From the NCBI RefSeq assembly GCF_002355635.1, contig NZ_AP017558.1, forward strand, positions 2,480,001 through 2,544,000: a DNA stretch of 64,000 nucleotides, in the 5' to 3' direction. The DNA comes from Halopenitus persicus. GTDB lineage: Archaea > Halobacteriota > Halobacteria > Halobacteriales > Haloferacaceae. Shown in pieces: positions 8,443 through 16,041 of this stretch; the stretch's first letter is position 1, and the number at the start of each line of letters is the position of its first letter. Both the position numbers and the translations under genes were made by a program. The notes under the pieces were generated by a model. The model had not been told where the DNA came from. It did not search any database and was given only the letters and a program-made list of their open reading frames with translations.

Positions 8443-8922
8443 TCAGTTTCGATCATCGTCGACTGCCGACTCAACGGCCGTGACCGCTTCGTTCGGCGTT
8501 GCCACCGGCTCGAACCGTTCGAGCGCCTCGATCCCGTCGAGATCGTGCGTTCCGAGTCCGGCTATCGGCCGGTCGTAGACTCCTGCCATCCCGATCTCCG
8601 AGAGCGTCCCGGCACCGCCCGAAAGCGCGATCACGGCGTCGCCGTTCTGTATCACGAGCGCGTTCCGCGCGTGGCCGAGTCCGGTCGCGATCGGGACCGT
8701 GACGAACCGGTTCGCTGCCGACCGGCGCTCTCCGGGGAGGATCCCGATCGTGTCGGCCGGATCGTCGACGGTCCGGGCTCCCCGGCAGACGGCCGCCATC
8801 GTGCCGCCGAGGCCGCCACAGACGACCGTGTGGCCACGGTCAGCTAGTTCGCGGCCGACCGCCTCGGCGATCCGCGCTTCCGTGTCGTCGATCGAACTCC
8901 CGCCGATGACGCTGACGCGCAT
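8443..8922 (-). CDS. TIGR00725-type / LOG-like Rossmann protein
   Basis: It has 159 residues. MRVSVIGGSSIDD opens a Rossmann-like fold. GHTVVCGGLGGTMAAV follows, and ALSGGAGTLSEIGMA corresponds to the PGGxGTxxE nucleotide-binding motif of the lysine-decarboxylase-like LOG superfamily, with Pro replaced by Ser. The short TIGR00725 branch is widespread and uncharacterised. LOG relatives cleave nucleoside 5'-monophosphates to ribose 5-phosphate and a base. Activity here is inferred, not shown. It is convergent with dph2. Confidence 0.8.
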   Translation of the reverse strand: MRVSVIGGSSIDDTEARIAEAVGRELADRGHTVVCGGLGGTMAAVCRGARTVDDPADTIGILPGERRSAANRFVTVPIATGLGHARNALVIQNGDAVIALSGGAGTLSEIGMAGVYDRPIAGLGTHDLDGIEALERFEPVATPNEAVTAVESAVDDDRN

Positions 8923-8968
8923 ATCCGAATCTGACCGGAGTACGAGTTAGGAGGATCGGTTCGCCGCG

Positions 8969-9325
8969 TCAGTTCCCGCCGTCGGAGCCGGTCGCGGACT
9001 CGTCGTCGCTGTCGTCCGTGTCGGCGCCGCCGTCCGCATCGTGATCGCTCTCGTCACCGTCCGTCTCGTCGTCCGATTCGGCCTCGGTGATGTGCACGTC
9101 GGTGCTGACCGCCTCGAGGTCGACGCCGACCTCCTCGGCGACCGCGTCGAGCACCGCGCGCTGTTCGGCCATCTCGGTCTCGAGCTGGCGGACCCGGTCG
9201 CCGGTCTCGGTGACCGTCTCCTGGGTCTTTTCGACCTCCTCGCGCAGCTCGTTGAGTCGCTGATATGTCTGTTCGGCCTTCTCCGCGAGCGTCTGGACCT
9301 TCTTGGCCGTACCGCCGAGTCCCAT
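8969..9325 (-). CDS. haloarchaeal coiled-coil protein (DUF5798-like)
   Basis: It has 118 residues. MGLGGTAKKVQTLAEKAEQTY leads into a heptad-rich coiled coil (about residues 20-68, LNELREEVEKTQETV and VRQLETEMAEQRAVLDAVAEE). A short DLEAV segment and a very acidic Asp/Ser/Gly tail follow. Small proteins of this kind are conserved in haloarchaea without known function. The coiled coil suggests oligomerisation or a partner protein. Confidence 0.7.
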   Translation of the reverse strand: MGLGGTAKKVQTLAEKAEQTYQRLNELREEVEKTQETVTETGDRVRQLETEMAEQRAVLDAVAEEVGVDLEAVSTDVHITEAESDDETDGDESDHDADGGADTDDSDDESATGSDGGN

Positions 9326-9445
9326 ACGTTTCGATACGGTCGGAGGTATGTGTGCGTTTCCGTTCGTGCCCCGCCCGGGTACAGCTCACGGACCCGCTGC
9401 AGAACGGCCCACGTCCGTTCCCGCGGACAGCGCACCCCTTCTCGG

Positions 9446-10042
9446 TCACGCGCCCTCCTCGATCCGGTCGTATCGGTCCTGGAACCGCGAGAGACAGGAG
9501 CCACAACAGAAGTGATACAGCGTGCCGTCGATGCGGGCTGACTCGCCCTCCTCGGTCACGGAGTTGCCGCACTCCACGCAGTCGATCGCGAGATCGACGT
9601 CCGGCCCGACAGTCGAGTCCCACGCGTGGGACTCGAGCAACCGGACCGAGACGTCCCTGGCCGCGTCGGGGTCCTCGAGGACGTCCGCGAGCAGGTCGCC
9701 GACGGCTGCCGGGTCGAGCGTCGCCGTGCAGACGACCTCGCCGTCAGCCGTCTTAAATGCGTGGTCGACGCGGTCGTGCTTACGGAGGGCGCCGTAGGCG
9801 TCGTCGACCGCCGAGAGCGGCAGGTCGATCCGAACGAGGACGGCGACGCCGCTCGAGAGCGTCCCGGGATCGACCCGGAGCGTGAACCCCTCGATCACGC
9901 CGATCTCCTCGAGCCGGTCGACGCGGTCCGAGACCGCGGGGGCCGAGAGGTCGACCCGATCGGCGATGTCGCTGAAGGGGCGTCTAGCGTCCTCGCTCAA
10001 CAGCGCGAGGATCTCGCGGTCGGTGTCGTCGAGGGTTCTCAT
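9446..10042 (-). CDS. Lrp/AsnC-type transcriptional regulator with C-terminal TRASH metal-binding domain
   Basis: It has 198 residues from the ATG at 10042-10040. The N-terminal winged helix is typical (LDDTDREILALLSEDARRPFSDIADRV, then SAPAVSDRVDRLEEIGVIEGF). A ligand-binding-like middle follows, and the C-terminus (about residues 158-190) is a TRASH domain with DCVECG, FCCGSC and SRFQDRYDRIEE. TRASH cysteines bind copper or a similar metal. The gene is divergent from a CopZ-like chaperone, so it very probably senses copper and controls that chaperone. Open frames further upstream lack similarity. Confidence 0.86.
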   Translation of the reverse strand: MRTLDDTDREILALLSEDARRPFSDIADRVDLSAPAVSDRVDRLEEIGVIEGFTLRVDPGTLSSGVAVLVRIDLPLSAVDDAYGALRKHDRVDHAFKTADGEVVCTATLDPAAVGDLLADVLEDPDAARDVSVRLLESHAWDSTVGPDVDLAIDCVECGNSVTEEGESARIDGTLYHFCCGSCLSRFQDRYDRIEEGA

Positions 10043-10162
10043 ACTCCGGTTTGAACATACAGATTTAAATCCCGTTCGGCTATGGATATCCAGATTGAGT
10101 CCCGGAATCGGATTCGGATCGAAAGGGAAATCGACATCAACCGTCGGTCCCAACGTTCAGGT
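10043..10162. promoter_or_regulatory. divergent promoter region of the copper regulator and chaperone
   Basis: This 120-base gap lies between two divergent starts. It contains an AT-rich block GAACATACAGATTTAAATCCC (about 10053-10073) immediately upstream of the regulator, and a second one near 10085-10140 before the chaperone. It is the natural place for an operator bound by the TRASH regulator. No clear perfect palindrome was found, so the site itself is not assigned. Confidence 0.5.
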
Positions 10163-10360
10163 ATGACTGAATACACGGTGTCCGGAATGTCCTGTGGCGG
10201 ATGCGAGACCGCGGTCGTCGAGGCGCTCTCGGAGGTTCCCGGCGTCGAGGACGCAACCGCGGACCACGAGGCCGGGATCGTCACGGTCTCCGGCGACGCC
10301 GGGACCGAGGCCGTCGTGGCCGCGATCGGCGACGCGGGATATGAGGTCATCGACGCCTGA
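10163..10360 (+). CDS. HMA-domain copper chaperone (CopZ-like)
   Basis: The 65-residue protein consists of a single heavy-metal-associated domain: VSGMSCGGCETAVVEAL carries the CxxC metal site (C11, C14), followed by VPGVEDATADHEAGIVTVSG and AAIGDAGYEV. It would bind Cu(I) and hand it to a copper ATPase such as the one at 54081. The ATG at 10163 places the GMSC motif at the expected distance from the start. The longer upstream frame is rejected. Confidence 0.92.
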   Translation: MTEYTVSGMSCGGCETAVVEALSEVPGVEDATADHEAGIVTVSGDAGTEAVVAAIGDAGYEVIDA

Positions 10361-10437
10361 GGCTGGCAGCCGTCGTGGCCGCGACCACGACCGCCCGGAA
10401 GGGGAAGGTATAGGACGGGGGCGTCGCATCGACCGGT

Positions 10438-11598
10438 ATGGACCGTGTCGCGATCATCGGCGCGTCGATGACGCAGTTCGGCGAGCGTGACGGCTGGGTG
10501 CTCGATCTCCTCGCGGAGGCGGGTATGGCCTGCCTCGCGGACGCGGGCGTCGACGCGAGCGAGCTCGACCACCTCTACGTATCGAACATGGCGAGCGGCG
10601 AGTTCGAGGGCCAGACGGGGATCCCGAACGCGCTGGCCCACGACCTGGCCGCCACGCCCGCCTACACCGCCCGCATCGACCAGACCTCCTCATCGGGCGG
10701 CGCGGGCGTCTACGCCGCCTGGCAGTCGGTCGCCTCCGGCGCCTCGGATCTGACGATGCTCGTCGGCGGCGAGAAGATGACCCACCGGAGCACGGCCGAG
10801 GCGACGGACGTGATCGCCTCGCTCACGCACCCGGCCGAGTACAAACACGGGGTGACGCTCCCCTCGTTCGCGGGACTCACCGCCAGGCTCTACCTCGAGA
10901 CCTACGACGCGCCCCGCGAGTCGCTGGGCAAGGTCGCGGTGAAGAACCACCGCAACGGCGTCGATAACCCCCACGCGCAGTTCCGCAAGGAGGTCGACTT
11001 GGAGACCGTCCTCGACTCCCCGATCGTCGCCGACCCGCTGCGCCTGTACGACTTCTGTCCGATCACGGACGGGTCGGCCGCGCTTCTCCTTTGTCCGGAA
11101 TCGGTCGCCGAGGAGTACGTTCCCGCCGACGAGTACGTCACCATCGCGGGGATCGGCGGCGCCACGGACACCCACGTCGTCCACGAGCGCGCGGACCCGA
11201 CGACGATGGGCGGCGTCGTCGACTCGAGCGAGATCGCCTACGAGATGGCCGGAATCGGCCCGGAAGACGTCGACGTCGCCGAACTGCACGATATGTTCAC
11301 GATCCTGGAGTTCCTCCAGTCCGAGGATCTGGGCTTCTTCGAGAAGGGCGAGGGATGGCAGGCCGTCGAGGAGGGCGTCACCGACCGGGACGGCGAGCTG
11401 CCGATCAACACCTCCGGCGGGTTGAAATCGAAGGGGCACCCGCTCGGCGCCTCCGGCGTCGCGCAGGTCTACGAGATATTCGCCCAGCTGACCGGACAGG
11501 CCGGCGCACGGCAGGTCGAGGCGGACGTGGGGCTCGCCTGCAACGTCGGGGGATTCGGAAACTGCGTGACGACGACCGTGATGGAGGCGGGCCGATGA
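10438..11598 (+). CDS. archaeal thiolase-family protein (SCP2-like)
   Basis: The gene encodes 386 residues. The fold markers are VAIIGASMTQFGE, HLYVSNMASGEFEGQ, DFCPITDGSAALLL, ELHDMFTILE, GGLKSKGHPLGASG (catalytic His) and LACNVGGFGNC (C-terminal catalytic Cys). The segment that normally holds the acylated nucleophile (A-C-A/S-S-G) reads QTSSSGGAG here, so Ser84 stands in the place of Cys. The gene overlaps a DUF35 partner by four bases (ATGA), the arrangement of archaeal thiolase/DUF35 complexes that feed HMG-CoA synthase or fatty-acid turnover. With Ser at that position, classical Claisen chemistry is uncertain. Confidence 0.85.
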   Translation: MDRVAIIGASMTQFGERDGWVLDLLAEAGMACLADAGVDASELDHLYVSNMASGEFEGQTGIPNALAHDLAATPAYTARIDQTSSSGGAGVYAAWQSVASGASDLTMLVGGEKMTHRSTAEATDVIASLTHPAEYKHGVTLPSFAGLTARLYLETYDAPRESLGKVAVKNHRNGVDNPHAQFRKEVDLETVLDSPIVADPLRLYDFCPITDGSAALLLCPESVAEEYVPADEYVTIAGIGGATDTHVVHERADPTTMGGVVDSSEIAYEMAGIGPEDVDVAELHDMFTILEFLQSEDLGFFEKGEGWQAVEEGVTDRDGELPINTSGGLKSKGHPLGASGVAQVYEIFAQLTGQAGARQVEADVGLACNVGGFGNCVTTTVMEAGR

Positions 11599-12008
11599 GC
11601 GGGTCGGACGCTGCGGCCGGCGACGACGAGCGCGTCTTCGAGGCGGCGGAGTACGCGGACGGCACGGTGACCTACCCGCCGCATCCGGTCGGCCCGAACG
11701 GCGCGGAACGCGTCGGAACGGTCGACCTCCGGGAGCACGACGCGACGGTGATCACTTGGACGGAGTCGACCGCGACCCCGCCGGGCGTGCGCGCGCCCAA
11801 CACGCTCGCGATCGTCGAGTTCGACCTCGGCGGGTCGTACGACGGCCCGCCGGTCCGGGCGATCGGACAGGTTGCCCAGAACGCCGACGTCGCGATTGGC
11901 GACCCGGTGGCGCCGGTCCACGTTGCGGAGCTCCGTGATCCCGACGCCGGGATCCGCGAGCCCGACAGCCAGGACTGGGACGGGTTCCGGTTCGAACCGG
12001 TCGAGTAG
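11595..12008 (+). CDS. DUF35 OB-fold partner of the thiolase (no zinc ribbon)
   Basis: It has 137 residues. The start overlaps the thiolase stop (ATGA at 11595-11598), implying translational coupling. The middle, VRAPNTLAIVEFDLGG and VRAIGQVAQNADVAIGDPV, is the OB-fold of the DUF35/COG1545 family. Usual members begin with a four-cysteine zinc ribbon, but this protein contains no cysteine at all. DUF35 subunits bridge thiolase and HMG-CoA synthase so that acetoacetyl-CoA can pass. A structural role beside the thiolase is inferred from this. Confidence 0.78.
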   Translation: MSGSDAAAGDDERVFEAAEYADGTVTYPPHPVGPNGAERVGTVDLREHDATVITWTESTATPPGVRAPNTLAIVEFDLGGSYDGPPVRAIGQVAQNADVAIGDPVAPVHVAELRDPDAGIREPDSQDWDGFRFEPVE

Positions 12009-12025
12009 TCGGGTCGGTCAAGTAG
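11998..12025 (+). repeat. short duplication of the DUF35 gene end with stop
   Basis: CGGTCGAGTAG (11998-12008, including the stop TAG) recurs as CGGTCAAGTAG (12015-12025), 10 of 11 bases, period 17. It is short enough to be chance on its own, but it fits the wider pattern of 3'-end duplications in this window. Confidence 0.4.
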
Positions 12026-12034
12026 CCAGCCCGG

Positions 12035-13045
12035 TCACGCGGTCGGCTCGTCGTCCGCATCGCCCCGTTTCTCGTCGCTCCGTTTCTCATCGTCCTCGCC
12101 GTTCTGCTCCTCGCCGTCGTCGCCGTCCTCCTCGTTCGTTTCCGATTCGTCGTCGGTCTCGATGCGCCGCTTTATCGACTCGAGTTCGGCGTCGACGTCT
12201 ACCTCGGGCGCATCCGTTCCGTCGTCAGTCGTGCCGGAATCCGTGTCGACGTCGTCCGGCTCGCCGTCCGCGCCCACCTCCTGCGTCGGTTCGGTGACGT
12301 CGATCGAGACCGGTTCCGACCGGACGTCGCGTCCGGCTCCGGCCGCGGAATCGCCCGATACCTCGTCGTCGCGGTCGTCGCGGTCGTCACGGTCGCCGCT
12401 TGGTCGACGTCGTCCGGCTCGATCCGGCTTGCCGGCCCGATCACGGTTCTCCGCGTCCGCCAGCAGGCCCTCGATCTCGGCGGTGAGTTCGCGCGCGTCC
12501 TCGAGGATCTCCCGGGAGGTCGCCTCCCGCGGGAGGTCCGACTCCGAGAGGGCACGGCGGAGCTCCGAGAGCGAGCGCGTGAGTCCGGCGGCCGCGCCGT
12601 CGCGAACGTCCGCGAGCCGATCGCCTCCGGTCCGGGAGCGGTCGCTGCCGCGACGGCCGGGCATCGATCGATCGGCGTCCGAACGCAGCTCGCCGTCGGG
12701 GTCGGCCAGGCGAAGCGACGCTTGAAGCAACTCGAGTGACCGGATCGTCGTCTCGAGCAGCGCGATCAGCGCCGGGATCGTGTACCGCTCGGTGAGCCGC
12801 AACAGCTCGACCGGGTTCGGCGGCCGGAACGGTGGCCGTCTCCCTGGCCCCGGAATCCGACTGCCGTCGCCGGACCGGACCCCCGACGTTCGACGCTCGG
12901 ATTCGAGGTCCGACCGGAGCTCGGCGAGGACGTCGGTCAGTTCCGCGAGCCGATCCTCGAGGGGCTCATCGAGGCGGTCGTCGGCGGCTGAGTCGTTCTC
13001 GTCGGGACGGTCGCGGTCGGGACGGTCCCGGTCGGAGGGAGTCAT
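12035..13045 (-). CDS. haloarchaeal protein of unknown function, acidic C-terminal half (DUF7547-like)
   Basis: It has 336 residues from the ATG at 13045-13043. A coiled-coil-like N-terminus (LEDRLAELTDVLAELRSDLESER) precedes the only conserved core, NPVELLRLTERYTIPALIALLE and SLELLQASLRL (about residues 77-116), which looks like a hydrophobic helical hairpin. LTRSLSELRRALSESDLP and a helix DARELTAEIEGLLADAE follow. The last 130 residues are low-complexity and acidic. No enzyme motif is seen. Membrane or chromatin association is possible but unsupported. Confidence 0.65.
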   Translation of the reverse strand: MTPSDRDRPDRDRPDENDSAADDRLDEPLEDRLAELTDVLAELRSDLESERRTSGVRSGDGSRIPGPGRRPPFRPPNPVELLRLTERYTIPALIALLETTIRSLELLQASLRLADPDGELRSDADRSMPGRRGSDRSRTGGDRLADVRDGAAAGLTRSLSELRRALSESDLPREATSREILEDARELTAEIEGLLADAENRDRAGKPDRAGRRRPSGDRDDRDDRDDEVSGDSAAGAGRDVRSEPVSIDVTEPTQEVGADGEPDDVDTDSGTTDDGTDAPEVDVDAELESIKRRIETDDESETNEEDGDDGEEQNGEDDEKRSDEKRGDADDEPTA

Positions 13046-13095
13046 TATCCGGGATACGTCGTCCGGCGTCAAAAGGCTACGTGGCGCGGAACCCG

Positions 13096-14178
13096 CTACT
13101 CGAATCGCGCGCGGCCGTACTGGGCCGGCCACTCGACCTCGGCGCCGAGCTCGTGGGCGGCCTCGAGCGCCCACTGCGGGTGGCGGAGATGCTCCCGGCC
13201 GACCGCGACGACGTCGGCGCGACCGTTCCGCACGATCGCGTCGGCGTGGGTCGGCTCGGTCACCTTGCCGACGGCCGCGACCGGCACGTCGGTTTCCTCG
13301 CGGATCGACTCGGCGTACGGGACCTGGTACCCGGGGCCGGCGTCGGGAACCTGCTGGTCGGGGTGGGTTCCGCCGCTGCTGACGTCGATCAGGTCCGCGC
13401 CCGCGTCGGCGAGCGCGGGTGCCAGCCGGATCGAGTCCTCGAGATCCCACGCCTCGCGGTCGGGGAGCCAGTCGGTCGCGGAGATCCGGACGAAGACCGG
13501 CTTTCCGTCGGGCCAGACCTCCCGGACCGCGGCGGTCACCTCCCGCGCCAGCCGGGTTCGGTTTCGGAAGCTCCCGCCGTACTCGTCGTTCCGGTCGTTC
13601 GCGACCGGCGAGAGGAACTCGTGGAGCAGATATCCGTGGGCGGCGTGCACCTCCGCGATCTCGAAGCCGGCGTCGCGTGCGCGCTCAGCCGCCGCGACGA
13701 ACGCGTCGATCACGTCCGCGATGTCGTCGTGGTCCATCGTCCGCGTTCGCGGCGGCTCGGCGTCCGGGTAGGGATACGGCCCGCTCGGCGCGATCGTCTC
13801 CCAGCCGCCCTCGTCGGGACCGAGCGGATCGTGCCCCTCCCACGGGCGCGTGGTGGCGGCCTTTCGCCCGGCGTGTGCGAGCTGGATCCCGGGCGTCGCC
13901 CCCTGTGACCGAACGAACGAGGTGATCGGCTCGAGCGCCTCGGCGTGGTCGTCAGACCAGATACCCAGGTCCTGCGGGGAGATCCGGCCCCGTGGCTCGA
14001 CGGCGGTCGCCTCCGTCATCACGATCCCGGCGCCGCCGACCGCTCGAGACCCGAGATGGACGCGGTGCCACTCCGTCGGGAACCCGTTCTCGGCGGAGTA
14101 CTGGCACATCGGCGACACCATCACGCGGTTCCGGATCTCGGTCTCCCGAAGCGTGACCGGGGAGAACAACGATGGCAT
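13096..14178 (-). CDS. old yellow enzyme family NADH:flavin oxidoreductase (YqjM-like)
   Basis: It has 360 residues from the ATG at 14178-14176. It is a TIM-barrel FMN enzyme: VMVSPMCQYSAENG (Cys that tunes FMN in the YqjM branch), GIQLAHAGRKA, EVHAAHGYLLHEFLSPVANDRNDEYGG (substrate-binding region with the HAAH pair), FVRISATDW and VVAVGREHLRHP (phosphate binding of FMN). These enzymes reduce activated C=C bonds of enones or nitro compounds with NAD(P)H. The physiological substrate is unknown. It is divergent from the HEAT-repeat gene, and a tandem array lies between them. Confidence 0.92.
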   Translation of the reverse strand: MPSLFSPVTLRETEIRNRVMVSPMCQYSAENGFPTEWHRVHLGSRAVGGAGIVMTEATAVEPRGRISPQDLGIWSDDHAEALEPITSFVRSQGATPGIQLAHAGRKAATTRPWEGHDPLGPDEGGWETIAPSGPYPYPDAEPPRTRTMDHDDIADVIDAFVAAAERARDAGFEIAEVHAAHGYLLHEFLSPVANDRNDEYGGSFRNRTRLAREVTAAVREVWPDGKPVFVRISATDWLPDREAWDLEDSIRLAPALADAGADLIDVSSGGTHPDQQVPDAGPGYQVPYAESIREETDVPVAAVGKVTEPTHADAIVRNGRADVVAVGREHLRHPQWALEAAHELGAEVEWPAQYGRARFE

Positions 14179-14265
14179 ATCGGATCGACGGCCCGGGAAC
14201 GGTAAGGCGATTCGATCGACGTCGGCGGGGGATCGCGACGTGGAGCCGTTGCGACGCGCGATCCC

Positions 14266-14401
14266 GAAGGGAGCTACGTGCGGCGGCACGCGAAGGGAGC
14301 TACGTGCGGCGGCACGCGAAGGGAGCTACGTGCGGCGGCACGCGAAGGGAGCTACGTGCGGCGGCACGCGAAGGGAGCTACGTGCGGCGGCACGCGAAGG
14401 G
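14266..14401 (+). repeat. 26-bp tandem array, five copies plus a partial
   Basis: A 26-base unit beginning GAAGGGAGCTACGTGCGG repeats perfectly at 14266, 14292, 14318, 14344 and 14370, with a partial copy from 14396. The period is not a multiple of three and the array lies in the divergent gap between the flavin oxidoreductase and the HEAT-repeat gene, so it is non-coding. It ends only about 35 bases before the HEAT-gene start codon and abuts its TATA-like CTTAATGG (14408-14415). It could therefore affect that promoter. Confidence 0.95.
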
Positions 14402-14437
14402 AAACGCCTTAATGGACTACGCGCGCAGTTTCGGTGT

Positions 14438-15763
14438 ATGAGCAACGGCGAGGACGACCCGGACGACGCTCCCGAGGAGGCGTCGGCCGATCAGGACGTG
14501 GCCGCACCCGACCTCCCCGAGGACGTGACCGAGGAGAGCCTAACCGAGTACCTCGACGAGATCGAGGCGCTGCTGGACGACGCCGAGACGGAGGCCGACC
14601 TCGACGACGTCGGGGCGCTGCTGGACGACGCAGCCGACTCGCTCGCGGACGCCGACCTCCCGGAACCGGACGAGGAGGACGAGGACGCGGCGGACCCCCG
14701 GGAGACGCTCGAGTCCCGGATCGACGAGCTCCGGTCGGCCCTCGAGGACGCCCGCGGCCCCTACGCCGAGGACGTCGTCGACTCCATCGCGGAGGCGATC
14801 GGGACGATCGAGGACACGGAGTGGACCGACGACGGAACGACCGAGGTCGAGGACGCGGTCGAGTCGTTCGCCGCCGACGTGGCGGACGAACTTGACGTCG
14901 ACGTCGAGCCCGAGACGGACGACGTCGACGCGCTCGTGTTGACCCTCGAATCGATCTCGGAGGCGGTCTCCGATGCCGGCCTCGATCCGGACGCGGACGC
15001 CGATACGATCGGCGCGCTCGTCGAGAGCGTCGGGACGCTGTCGGACGAGCTGGAGGCTGCCGAGGAATGGGACGACCTCGAGACGCACGAACAGCTGTAC
15101 GCGCAGGGCTTTTACGACGTCCTCGGCCACTACAAGGACTATCCGGTCGAGTGGTCCGCGCTGAAGGTCCACGAGCAGGAGGGCAACGTCGAGATGATCC
15201 TCCTCGCGCTCGACGCCTTCCAGTCGGAGTTCATGGAGCGACACTGCCTCGAGGCGCTCCAACGGATGGGCAAACGCGCCGCGACCGACGACACGGTCGA
15301 CCGGATGCTCGAGCGGGCCGGCAAACGTGACAAGCCCGCGATCCGGATCCTCGGGAAGATGGCCGCCGAGGAAGCCACCGAGACGCTGGTCGAGTACGTC
15401 GACACCGACTCGGACCCGCAGCTGCAGAAGGTGACGTTCAAGGCGCTCGGGGAGATCGGCGCGACCGAGGCCGTCCAGCCGTTGGCGAACAAGCTCGCGA
15501 TGGAGAACGACCAGGTTCGCCCGTACGCGGCGCGCGCGCTCGGGCTCATCGGCGACACACGGGCGATCGAGCCCCTCGCTGAGACGCTCGAGTCCGACGA
15601 CTCCGACGACGTCCGCGCCGCAGCCGCCTGGGCGCTGCGCCAGATCGGGACCGCGGACGCGCTCGAGGCGGTCGCCGACTACGCCGATGAGCGCGTCTTC
15701 ATCGTCCAAACCGAGGCTGAGAAGGCCGAAACGGCACTCGAGACGGCCGCAAAGCCCGCATAG
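14438..15763 (+). CDS. HEAT-repeat protein, haloarchaeal
   Basis: It has 441 residues from the ATG at 14438. The N-terminal half is acidic and helical, with LTEYLDEIEALLDDAETEADLDDVGALLDD and a later VLTLESISEAVSDAGLDP. The C-terminal half has alpha-solenoid repeats of HEAT/PBS-lyase type: ATETLVEYVDTDSDPQLQ, ALGEIGATEAVQPLANKL, ARALGLIGDTRAIEPLAETL and AWALRQIGTADALEAVADY. Such solenoids are protein-binding scaffolds. YDVLGHYKDYPVEWSALKVHE in the middle is a conserved-looking linker. No catalytic residues are seen, and the partner is unknown. Confidence 0.82.
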   Translation: MSNGEDDPDDAPEEASADQDVAAPDLPEDVTEESLTEYLDEIEALLDDAETEADLDDVGALLDDAADSLADADLPEPDEEDEDAADPRETLESRIDELRSALEDARGPYAEDVVDSIAEAIGTIEDTEWTDDGTTEVEDAVESFAADVADELDVDVEPETDDVDALVLTLESISEAVSDAGLDPDADADTIGALVESVGTLSDELEAAEEWDDLETHEQLYAQGFYDVLGHYKDYPVEWSALKVHEQEGNVEMILLALDAFQSEFMERHCLEALQRMGKRAATDDTVDRMLERAGKRDKPAIRILGKMAAEEATETLVEYVDTDSDPQLQKVTFKALGEIGATEAVQPLANKLAMENDQVRPYAARALGLIGDTRAIEPLAETLESDDSDDVRAAAAWALRQIGTADALEAVADYADERVFIVQTEAEKAETALETAAKPA

Positions 15764-16041
15764 GCGGTTTCGGAAGTCACGCTTCGGCCGTTTGGGTTTC
15801 GCTGCGACTCGTTCCGATTTCGGTTCGTTGCGACTCGTTCCGATCCCGTTTCGATTCTGCTTCGATTCCGCTTCGATTTTACTCTCGCGTTGAATCCGGT
15901 CCGAGCCGGTCCGTGTACGGTGCGATCCCGGTTCGTCCGTTCGAGTGTCTCGATCGATATGCGCCGGCTCCGCCGGCCGTCCCGCGATTCCGACGTCCCG
16001 ACCATCCGGAGATTTATAAGCGGAAGCGCGCCAGACGCCCC
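15764..16041. other. intergenic region with degenerate TTCGATT repeats and a promoter
   Basis: There is no gene here. Downstream of the HEAT gene, GCGACTCGTTCCGAT occurs twice (about 15803 and 15830), followed by a run of GCTTCGATT-type 11-base units (about 15848-15880). The right end holds the TATA box of the phospholipase-D-like gene (TTTATA, 16013-16018). A longer frame opens at 15913, but its extra residues lack signal-peptide character. Confidence 0.6.
16013..16018 (+). promoter_or_regulatory. TATA box of the phospholipase-D-like gene
   Basis: GATTTATAAG is centred about 26 bases before the GTG at 16042, the spacing of haloarchaeal TATA box to transcription start. The transcript would be leaderless and begin at the GTG, which decides this start against the upstream in-frame codons. 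Confidence 0.6.
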
